64,000 nt of DNA, taken from NCBI GenBank assembly GCA_964247055.1, contig OZ176056.1, forward strand, positions 7,378,001 through 7,442,000. The letters are read 5' to 3'. Source of the stretch: Paragordius varius. Taxonomy: Eukaryota > Nematomorpha. The position numbers and the translations under genes are program-made. This document shows positions 37,178 to 64,000 of this stretch, piece after piece; positions within the stretch are counted from its first letter, which is position 1, and the number at the start of each line of letters is the position of its first letter. The notes under the pieces were generated by a model. The model had not been told where the DNA came from and ran no database searches. It saw nothing but the letters and a program-made list of their open reading frames with translations.

Positions 37178-37686
37178 TGTCATCGTGGATAATAATGAAA
37201 AGGTCGTCAAGTGTTAAAATGATCATATTTAAAAAATTTATGAGCTGTAAAATAACTATTTTTATCATTTACGTCACTAGCAAAATTTTAGTTTAATAAT
37301 AAATAATTAATTTTATGGTATGGTTGATTTTAAATTTAAACACTTCATCAAGAGTTTACGTGGTGTTTGTATAAAAATTTGTAGTTTTTTAATATTGTTT
37401 TGGTATAAGGGACATATTAATTACATTATTACTTTTGGATAATATATAATTTTTAAAAACTTTTTTGTAGCTATATTAAAAGAATGAAAAAACTGGCACA
37501 CAAAAATCTAGGAAACCTTATAAATAGAAATCCAAAACAAAAAGATTTTCAGTATTACTTAAAACTCTCGTATGCATACCCGTGGCAGAGAAAATTATAT
37601 TAACACAAACACTGATTGGCATCACAAAGAAAATTTTATTTATTCAATTTTACAACACAATAAAGCTACCATTTTTAATCATTTTA

Positions 37687-39069
37687 ATGGATTTATGTTC
37701 CAATGCGGTAAATCACCAACTGATTCAAGGTCAGAATAAAACTAGTGTGACAAAAACTTTCAAGGAAAAATTGGATTTTTTAAAGCGTCAATTCTTTATC
37801 TTTAATAAAATTGCATTCTCGTCTCCACAAAAGGAGGAGAAGGAGGTATTAAACCTAATCAAAAATGGAAGTGGTATATATGACATTAATTCTCTGATGA
37901 TATGGACCCCTACAGATTCGACAAAGATATTAAATCATAAAATGGATTACATAAATGATTTACACGATAAGAAAAAATCTATGATATATGTTCAGAGAAC
38001 TGGCGTCAAGTCCATCTCCAACATCATTGCTGAAGGCAAAGGGATTCGCATAAATTCGTATAATAAATGGTCATTTAATAATGTCCTTGATAGTTTTAAG
38101 AATTCGGAGACAACTAACACTTTAATTCACGATTTAAAACCCATCCATGACTCCATACAAGATTCTCATTGGATCCGTCCGTACTTTACCAAGGGTCAAA
38201 TCCATCAAATATCAAATTTTTTATTTTTAAGCGATATCGATGTAGCTCACACCGAACAGGTCTTGTGTAAATTAAATATTGAAGGTATAGTTGATGTTTG
38301 CGGCCTGTCTTTGGGCCAAATGGAAAGTCGACTCGGGAGAAAATTAACAAATGGAAGTAATTCCATTTTTAATTCGTGTACTTGCTCAATCGATAAGGTA
38401 CCACATGTTCAAGCTAAACTTAAAATAAATTTGATACCCTTTAAACGAGAATGCGTAAATGGTAGAAACCTTAAAGAAGCTAGAAGTACTGAAAATATAA
38501 CGCATATCCATAAAAATCAGAGGCAAAAACTCAAAAAATCTCAAAAATTTAACTTTTCGACCCATGATCTCTCCCATAAAAATCAAAACGATTATACCGC
38601 ACAAACGCAATGCCATACGACTACGAAAGATATCCTTACATCGTTTGAGGAAATAAATCGTTTTCTCGATTACTATCGGCAAACGGGAAAGCGTGTCCTA
38701 ATATTTTGTGAGTCTGGGCAAAATATTTGTGTGGCTGTTACCGTCGCTTACTTTATGCGAGAAAGTGGTTTACCATTACGGAAATGTTATCAAATTATCA
38801 AAGAGATTTTGGGTATAGGTAGTTTTTCTAATTCCAATGATCTCAAAATTGAATTGACTTACGCTATCAACAACAACAATACATATAAAAATGATTGGGA
38901 AATAAAGATTGAAAATGAATTGCAAATTGGTTTATTTGCTTATGAAAGATATCTCTGTTACATTTCAAATCGGGCATCCGATTTTGATAATTATTTTTTT
39001 ACCATGCACTTTATACGAAATGTTTTAATGAAAACCGTAGTAAAAACTTCGGTTCATCCAAATTTGTAA
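37687..39069 (+). CDS. Dual-specificity-phosphatase-like protein lacking the catalytic Arg (predicted pseudophosphatase, about 460 aa)
   Basis: A long single-exon frame. It stays open upstream to 37528 with no ATG in frame before 37687 (MDLCSNAVNHQ), so I start there; an upstream exon joined at an acceptor such as TTTTCAG (37545-37551) is possible. Residues 1-160 are polar and unrecognised. A DSP-type beginning follows at about 165-207 (HWIRPYFTKGQIHQISNFLF ... LNIEGIVDVCGL). A long Lys/Asn/Ser-rich insert follows (about 225-315). The P-loop region is VLIFCESGQNICVAVTVAYF. The family signature is HC-x5-R-S; here His is Phe, Cys (residue 341) is kept, and the Arg position is Ile (347). Catalysis is therefore unlikely. 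Pseudophosphatases such as STYX bind phosphoproteins without cleaving them; that role is only an analogy here. A MITE begins 98 bp after the stop. Confidence 0.72.
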   Translation: MDLCSNAVNHQLIQGQNKTSVTKTFKEKLDFLKRQFFIFNKIAFSSPQKEEKEVLNLIKNGSGIYDINSLMIWTPTDSTKILNHKMDYINDLHDKKKSMIYVQRTGVKSISNIIAEGKGIRINSYNKWSFNNVLDSFKNSETTNTLIHDLKPIHDSIQDSHWIRPYFTKGQIHQISNFLFLSDIDVAHTEQVLCKLNIEGIVDVCGLSLGQMESRLGRKLTNGSNSIFNSCTCSIDKVPHVQAKLKINLIPFKRECVNGRNLKEARSTENITHIHKNQRQKLKKSQKFNFSTHDLSHKNQNDYTAQTQCHTTTKDILTSFEEINRFLDYYRQTGKRVLIFCESGQNICVAVTVAYFMRESGLPLRKCYQIIKEILGIGSFSNSNDLKIELTYAINNNNTYKNDWEIKIENELQIGLFAYERYLCYISNRASDFDNYFFTMHFIRNVLMKTVVKTSVHPNL

Positions 39070-39167
39070 CGAAAATGGAACATATCAGAAATAATTCTAG
39101 GCATAGTAATGAAACGATAGAAGACAGTGGATGTTTTAATGAAGATAATTACTCATAAATATATTTA

Positions 39168-39337
39168 CAGTATTCATTTTAATGACTGCTTATTTCACAC
39201 TATAGTAACACATGAGTGTATGGAAAAAAGTAAGGAAACAATTGTTTCTTGTACATATTGTTGTTATTTCCATACACTACTGTGTTGCAAATTGCCCTAT
39301 TATAGTGTGAAATAAACAACCGTTAAAATGCATACTG
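39168..39337. mobile_element. MITE of the CAGTATGCATTTTAATGG family, copy 4
   Basis: TTTA|CAGTATTCATTTTAATGA at the left and CGTTAAAATGCATACTG|TA at the right, with the inner inverted arms TTATTTCACACTATAGT and TATAGTGTGAAATAAAC. TA is duplicated at the edges. Confidence 0.85.
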
Positions 39338-39799
39338 TATATGCTAATGTGATAATTATTATTAAATCATAAATATATTTATTTGTATTCAAATTATACA
39401 TTAGGACAAAAAATAAAAATAAGTATTTTAAATTATATTTATGCATTATACATCATGTTTCCGAATCAAAAAGTTTAAAATTATCCCGTTATACATTTAT
39501 TGTTACGGTCTGGGCTGTATATAATATACAGCATGATTTAAAAATTCAAAATTTTTATTTAGTAAATTGTGTAGCTTAATTGGGTGCGAAATATGGCAAA
39601 TAAAATTATTTTTACAACCATTTTGTAATGACGGTCAAACTAAACAGAAAATGGTTAAGTTTGGTGGATTGGAATATTTTACAATGTTATAAAATGCTAA
39701 AAGTATATATATAAAATTGGTTTTTTCTGAAAACAAAAATGTAATGATAAAATCATTATGTATAAATAGTCAATAAGGGATTAATTTAAGTTATGAGTT
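39338..39799. other. Intergenic AT-rich DNA
   Basis: No supported feature; one GC-poor ATATACAGC-type palindrome near 39520. Confidence 0.45.
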
Positions 39800-39884
39800 A
39801 CCCGTCAAAATAACGTTTTCTCAGTCAATCGAAACATCTTCCCAAATCGAAACGTTTTCCCAGTTTAATAATAATATTTAAACA

Positions 39885-39926
<42 letters not shown>

Positions 39927-40830
39927 CTTTTAATCATTGATAACACATTAATAAGGATATCATTTTTCAGGAAAACACATTATTGAGTGACAATTCTTTA
40001 ATTATATGCAATACACAACGATTATTGACTTAATCTAAGCTATACGTTATTAACTGGATGAGTTTATGGTTAAAAAAATATTTTTAGAAAATTTTTTATA
40101 ATTATATTTTAACAATTGAGATTGATGGTTCGCACTATATTTGGGCCTAACCCATAAATATCTATAGTTTCGGGTGAAATTATAACATATAAAAAATATA
40201 CTGCATCTTAATTGTTCATTTAACACTTCAAATTGATCCTTAAGCATTTGAAACTTGCGGCGTACCATAATTTTTATCTTTTAATAAAATATCATTATTT
40301 ATTAAATATTTTAGATTCAAAATTAAAATATTTCAAAAAAAATTTTTTGGTATTTTTTTTAACAATATTTCAAACAAGGGCAACCTTTAACGCTTTACAA
40401 TTTGAAGTGTTAAGAAACCAACTTGAGATTTAAATAATATATTTTTTATATTTTATAATGCCAAACTAGAGATACCAAAGCCCCGAATATTGGTACAATT
40501 GTTAAATTTATAAAAAATTTCTTAAAAATATTTTTTTATATAAAATCTCAAAAAACCATAAAAGAATCATTCAAATAATAAATATACAGCCTTTAAAGAT
40601 TAAATCATTAAAAAGTTTGTATTGGCATATTATAAAAAAATTCTCATTCAATAATGAATTTTTTTTAAAAAAAATATATCCTTATTAATTTGCTCTTAAT
40701 GATTGACTGTTATTTTTATATCATGTTTTATATCATCAATAAAACCGTTTTTATTGATTGTGAAAATGTTTCGATTGACTGGGAAATCGTTTCGATTGAC
40801 CAGGAAAACGATTGATTAGGAAATCTTTCA
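39800..40830. repeat. Element with inverted terminal arrays of a ~20-bp unit
   Basis: The left end carries CGTTTTCTCAGTCAATCGAA, ACATCTTCCCAAATCGAAA and CGTTTTCCCAG. The right end carries the inverse: ATGTTTCGATTGACTGGGAA, ATCGTTTCGATTGACCAGG and AAAACGATTGATTAGG. Inside are a TA tract (39885-39922) and a smaller inverted pair, TTTAACACTTCAAATTGATC (about 40219) and ACAATTTGAAGTGTTAAGAA (about 40398). No convincing coding. The layout resembles family A with an unrelated unit. Confidence 0.6.
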
Positions 40831-41120
40831 AGGGAAACGGTAAATATTTTTACTTTTATAAACATTGGATGAGTTTTTTACCATATATGGATGTCATCAA
40901 TAATTGATTAAGGATATTTTTTTATTCTGTTCCATTAAACTATATGTGCGATCATCTAAAATAGTTAGAGATAATTTAAAAAATATATCATCATTGCGTA
41001 AAATTATTAAATATTATCATTAAAATAATGATTGATCAAAGGCAAATAACTTCCACTCAGTCATTTTTGTCAGGTACGATATAATTTAATTTTCATTTAA
41101 ATTATTGGCTAAGTAGCAAA

Positions 41121-42743
41121 CAGTGGCGTACCGAACATTTGCGGCACCCGGGGCATAAGACTTTTATGCCCCCCGCCCCCACCCCTCCTTAATTCCGAGT
41201 GTCTGATTATTTAAAAATGGATCAAGGTCCATAAATGATTCATTAAAATTAATTTTAGGACCTTGCAATCTATGTTGAACCCTATCGATTCTTCATATTT
41301 GATGCCAGAAAAAGACTAATTTTAAAAAATGAAATTTAAAACACTCTAAAGTAAAACAGATGCCTCACTTTTTGCTAGTATTTGAAGTAATATTACAATC
41401 TTCTATTAGCTCTATCTAAAATCATCTATTCCCTCAACAATTATGCTTGAATTCTAGCACTCCATCGGGTTTCAGACAAACGCTTAACAATTCTTTTAGT
41501 TTATTTTTTAATAGGTCCTTAATAGTAGAACGTGAAAAAAAGATAAATATTTTCAATCATTCCGAAACAAATCACAACAATAATATCTTGTTTTGCTACC
41601 GTGTCTCCTACTAAACTCAAGCAATAATGGTCACAGTGGACAAATATTGCTCTTTTATTTTTTTAGTTCTTTGTTGAACGTCTGAAATGTAACCCGACAT
41701 CACAGCTGCATTATCTTAGCATTGAGATCTACAATTTGATAACTAAATATGATATATAATATGATTTTATAAAATTCCCTTTTCAAATTGACATCTTTGT
41801 TGAATAACTGATAAACCCAAAAAGGATTCTTTTATGACAAATTTCATTTTCTCATAATCAACAAACACATACCTGACAACTTGGGAAATTAGTTCTCGGT
41901 GGGCTATATCTGGCGTTAAATCAAATATAATTTCATAATATTTACTTTTTTATGTCATCAATCAATTTAGCTTTAAATAAAAGATGTATAAACTTGTTTT
42001 GCATTTTGGATGAAACATAGGATAAATTAGGAAATTCAATATTTCTCATGTGTTCTCCCATTATTGGGACAAAAGCTACAAGTTTTAGTAAAAATAAGAT
42101 GTTTCCAGGATTTGGTTCTGAGTCATCCACATAAATTAAACTTTCAATATGTCCTTGAAAAGGGAGATTTTAGGTGATTTAAAATTCATTCAAGCCAATA
42201 TTCGGGGTAAAACATTTCGCCATCGTACCTTTTCCGATTGTATGTGAGCATCTAGAGCAGAAATTTCTGTTTTATTTATCAATCTTCTTTCTGCCTCTTT
42301 CTAAGTATCAAATGCTTTCCGATGATTGAGGCTATTTAATGATAAAATTTCAAAATCATTCGCATTTTATTTGTTTTATTCTCTTCCTGGATTTGCTTCC
42401 TATTAGCGTAACCGCTGAGTTTAGGCATTAATATGTGATAAAATGAAGTAATCATAAAAAATATATGTCCGTGATAAAGAAACGTTTTTTAAGTGAATAA
42501 TAAGTTTGCACATGGTAGAAGGAACACCTACAAGAAAGTTGTTTTTTGCATAATGTTTGCTCTTGATCTCATTTATATAGTTTTTATATTATTTTAGGAT
42601 TACGTAAATTGCTAAAAAATCTTACTTGAAAGTTGGTATTATTTTTGCAAAATTTAAATTTAATTTAAAAATCATTTAGGCGCCCCTAAATAACAGCGCC
42701 CGGGGCATGATGCACCCCCTTGGCCCCCTTCAGTACGCCACTG
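41121..42743 (-). mobile_element. Decayed hAT element with ZMYM-type transposase remnant (1.6 kb)
   Basis: The ends are CAGTGGCGTACCGAAC and TTCAGTACGCCACTG, with subterminal GCACCCGGGGCATAAG and GCGCCCGGGGCATGATG. On the minus strand, reading inward from about 42130, pieces of transposase are visible: YYEIIFDLTPDIAHRELISQ, VVRYVFVDYEKMKF and DNAAVMSGYISDVQQR. These match the hAT catalytic-domain pattern of ZMYM-type transposases. The frame is broken several times by stops and shifts, so the copy is dead. I see no 8-bp target duplication (GTAGCAAA versus GCCCCTTT). Confidence 0.78.
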
Positions 42744-43245
42744 GCCCCTTTTTTCAGGACCAAGAAAACCTTTATAAAATTTTAAACTTATCAACGGTAA
42801 CGACATTTACTATGGTTCATATTTGTTTTGCCCCATGGATGCCTCGGGTAATATCTGATATGCTAATGCAAACTCCGTCCCTGGTATAATATAACTCTGA
42901 CGAGACCTCTTGCCAATCGTGAGACGGGGACAACGTTGATAACTGAGCCAGGCTGATCAATCCTCGACATTTTATTTGAGCCTATGCTCTAACAGCAACC
43001 TCTTAACTCGGAAAAGTGAGATTCGCTTAACAGGCTAGAGAGTGTCTGAAAAGACTTCAAATCTCGTAATCCGTTTACAGATTTAAGTGTACGAAGCCAT
43101 TAAAATACATACTGCAATATGGCACCCCGTTTTTGGTATTATGTTTTAAATTGATTAAAAGTAAAAATCAGAGAATAATAAAATTATTTATAAATATATG
43201 TATTTATATATACACACATATATATAGGTAAAAATAGAAGAATTA
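42744..43245. other. GC-richer unexplained stretch plus the MCM2 3' flank
   Basis: From 42744 to about 43085 the base composition is unusually balanced (for example GAGACGGGGACAACGTTGAT) and it holds no long frame or recognised RNA. At 43087-43105 is CCATTAAAATACATACTG, a solo end of the CAGTATGCAT MITE family. The rest is MCM2 3' flank with TA-rich repeats. Confidence 0.4.
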
Positions 43246-61686
<18,441 letters not shown>

Positions 61687-61804
61687 GTCCGTAAACGAAT
61701 GAATGAATAAAATAAAATGTGTGAAATAGGGGTTAGGCTTTGACACCTGCAAATTTTCAAAAAAAAACTTTTTAAGAAAACGTTCAAAAGGAATTTACTT
61801 ATTC
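61687..61804. promoter_or_regulatory. Putative bidirectional promoter between MCM2 and UPRT
   Basis: Only 118 bp separate the two start codons. The spacer must contain both 5' UTRs and promoters. No E2F-like TTTSSCGC site, which MCM genes often carry, is obvious here. Confidence 0.5.
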
Positions 61805-63342
61805 ATGGCTGGAATAATTTATGAATCCTCAAACAGTGACAATTTTAATGAATACGAAAACATTAAAGTTTTAAAAACTAATAGTGCTTTGCGTGAGTTG
61901 CAAACTATTCTACGTGACAAGTTAGCTTATTTTGTAAAAAATTTAAGGAACACAACCCGAAGTGATTTTATATTTTATGCGGATCGATTGGTAAAATTTA
62001 TGGTTTTTATTTGATTTTTAGATTAGACTTGTAGTTGAGGAGGGACTTAATTATTTACCCTATTCATCCCTATCTGTCATAACACCGACAGGTAATAAGA
62101 ATATATTAACAAAATAATAATTTTTGAGTTTGTATTTTTGATAATATTAGATTAAAAATTCTAAAAATTTTGATTTATTAAATATCAATTTCTTTATACG
62201 AAAAATTAATTAAACTATAAATATGATAATTAGATTTTTTATGACTTAATTCGATAAAAAAATTCCTCTAACATAAATCAATTTTTAATATTCTTGATAT
62301 TTAGTAAAGCAAAAAATTATACAGGCAAATTGTAAAAATTAAAATATGAAATCTATTTTAATAACGATACCCTACATTTTTAAATCTAGATTTTAACATA
62401 AAACAATGTAATTTAATTTTAAAATAAATATGTTACCAATTTACATATTTATTTCTTAATTCCAATCCAGAATCATAAATTAAGGTCTTAAAAGCTTTTG
62501 TATATGTTAAAAATATTTGTCGTTTAATATTTACGTTTTGTCTTAAAATATTAGTTATTTATTGAAATTATCTAAAAACGTTCCCTAAAAAATTGTTTTA
62601 AGACAATCTATTTTTTCTACTTATAAGGAGTAACTTATCATGGCTTACAATATCAGAAGGGAACATGTGGTGTCAGTATCATGCGAAGTGGTAATATGCA
62701 TTTTTTATGTAAAATTTTAAAACAATAAAATCCTATTAAATTTTTATTAAAAGGGCAAAAAATTGCTTATTTTCTATATTTAACATGATAATGGAAATAT
62801 ATACACTAGCGTATGGCATAAAACAGTATTAGTCCATAAAAGATTAAAAAATGTTTTTATCTAAAAACAAGGGGATATTTTGGATATGTGTATATACAAC
62901 TAGGCTTGTTTTTATAAAAAAAACATTTTTTATTCTTTTATGGACCAATAATGTTTTATGCCATACGCTAGTGTAATATTTATTTTAGTCGCATAAAATC
63001 GACAAAGATCTCTTTGATAAAAACATTTTTATAAACTTTTTGGTTTGGTTCATTGAATAAAGCTTAAATACCTAAGATGCACTAAATTAGAACCATATTT
63101 AATTCATTTATAAAAAGTGAATTTGTATTGACATAAATTATATTTAGTTCGAATAGCAATTGATAGTAAACCAAAAATATATATTTCTTTTTTCAATGAT
63201 AAAAAAAGCATTTTTTTACAATTTTTATTAAATTCAGGAGAAGCGATGGAAAAGGGACTTAGAGATTGTTGTCAATCCATGAGAATTGGGAAAATTTTAA
63301 TCCAAAACAATACTAACCATAATATTTCTGAAGGAAATGAAA
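61805..63342 (+). CDS. UPRT: Uracil phosphoribosyltransferase-like protein, 5' part, 4 exons in window
   Basis: Related to enzymes that join uracil and PRPP to UMP; animal homologues such as human UPRT are reported to have lost detectable activity. Exons: 61805-61990, 62022-62091, 62628-62690, 63238-63342, with phases joining. The start (MAGIIYESSNSDNFNEYENI) is the first ATG and lies 118 bp from the divergent MCM2 start. Visible family blocks: LRELQTILRDK, RSDFIFYADRL, IRLVVEEGLNYLPY, ITPTG, KGTCGVSIMRSGEAMEKGLR and RIGKILIQNN. The PRPP-binding loop and C-terminus lie past the window edge. Between RDK and RSDF there is a 9-residue insert not seen in the human protein, encoded by a 27-nt segment that begins GT and ends AG (61921-61947). 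A 4-residue stretch NHNI interrupts the usual Asp/Glu-rich linker before the next exon. Confidence 0.9.
62804..62973. mobile_element. MITE family D (170 bp) in UPRT intron 3
   Basis: TA|CACTAGCGTATGGCATAAAA at the left and GTTTTATGCCATACGCTAGTG|TA at the right, an almost perfect terminal inverted repeat continuing through TAGTCCATAAAAGATTAAAA. TA is duplicated at both sides. A worn copy is at 9442-9600. Confidence 0.88.
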
Positions 63343-64000
63343 GTATATATATATATTTATATTTAATTTTAAATTTTTTTGTGAAATTGAAATTATATAG
63401 GCAAAACATAAATATTAAAAGGATTAATATTTTATCTTGAGCTATATTTAACAAAAAATTACATTATGGGAACAATTATATTATATAAACACAGCGTAAA
63501 ACAACAAAACTTTATATATAAAATTATAGCTACCCTGATATTATTTACAGTAAATATTGAAATTTCGAAAAAAAATTGATAACCAACATTCTTAAATTCA
63601 TATATATATGATTTGTTATAGACTCAATAATAATATATAATTTTTAATATTCATTTAGGTTAGGTTATATAGAGAAAAATACGTTTAAAACAGTAAACTG
63701 TTTTTTAAAAATTATTGATCTTTTTGTTTTGTTTACGAACTTATAATATTTTTTATCGAGTTTAATATTTTAAATTAATATACATACATGTATATTAACC
63801 GCAAATTTATTTTATTTTACCTTTTTTTATAAAAAATTTTTTTATTTATTAAAAATTAAACCATTATTTTGAAACCGCGGTTCTGATCTTAAATACAAAA
63901 AAAAATTGTGAAAAAAATCCTAAAATTGCTTTTAGAACATAGAGGTTTTTTGTTTAATTTTTTAATTTTAATACATAAATTTTTTTAAAATCTTAATTTT
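63343..64000 (+). other. UPRT intron 4 (partial), AT-rich
   Basis: Begins with the donor GTATATATA after exon 4. No further exon before the window end; traces of family B ends (AAATTGAAATTATATAGGCA at about 63382) are seen. Confidence 0.6.

Overview
The window is very AT-rich nuclear DNA from a eukaryote, most likely an animal. The genes are split by many GT-AG introns. The identifiable proteins are PP2A B55, MCM2, a Rad60/NIP45-type double SUMO-like protein and an animal-type UPRT. The introns and intergenic DNA are packed with MITEs and hAT relics. The proteins carry Asn/Ser/Asp/Glu-rich insertions absent from better-known orthologues, which suggests a fast-evolving lineage; I cannot name the taxon.

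Layout. 1-311 (-) is a partial exon of an unrecognised gene. From 312 to 13.6 kb there are mostly repeats plus one small His/Tyr/Gly-rich, possibly secreted, protein (10395-10715, +). At 13598-14428 (-) lies a double SUMO-like domain protein, head-to-head with a 14-exon PP2A B55 regulatory subunit gene (14566-32357, +). At 37687-39069 (+) is an intronless dual-specificity-phosphatase-like protein whose signature has lost the catalytic Arg (a predicted pseudophosphatase). At 43246-61686 (-) is a complete 23-exon MCM2 gene, head-to-head (118 bp apart) with a UPRT-like gene (61805 onward, +) that runs off the window.

Repeats. There are at least four MITE families. Family A has inverted ends built of tandem ~21-bp GGGTGAATTTGAATTG-type units (9 copies). 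Family B has ends CAGTAAAAATTGAAATTATACGG. Family C has ends TTGGGGTAGTTTTATA. The CAGTATGCATTTTAATGG family has 4 copies plus a solo end. There are also smaller palindromic elements, several hAT elements with 8-bp target duplications (one about 2.5 kb in an MCM2 intron), and a LINE 3' fragment.

Most notable: in the B55 gene three exon edges are copied into the neighbouring intron. The last ~33 bp of exon 5 plus its donor GT recur about 18 times in a 3.6-kb intronic satellite. The acceptor and first 22 bp of exon 7 recur three times upstream of the real exon. The acceptor of exon 8 is duplicated around a palindromic insertion. Possible ultra-short introns (31 nt in B55, 27 nt in UPRT) and a ~300-residue insertion in the last B55 propeller loop are also worth checking. 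Functionally, B55 directs PP2A to substrates, MCM2 is part of the replicative helicase, and the SUMO-like protein belongs to a genome-stability family. No operon-like logic links them beyond the shared promoters.
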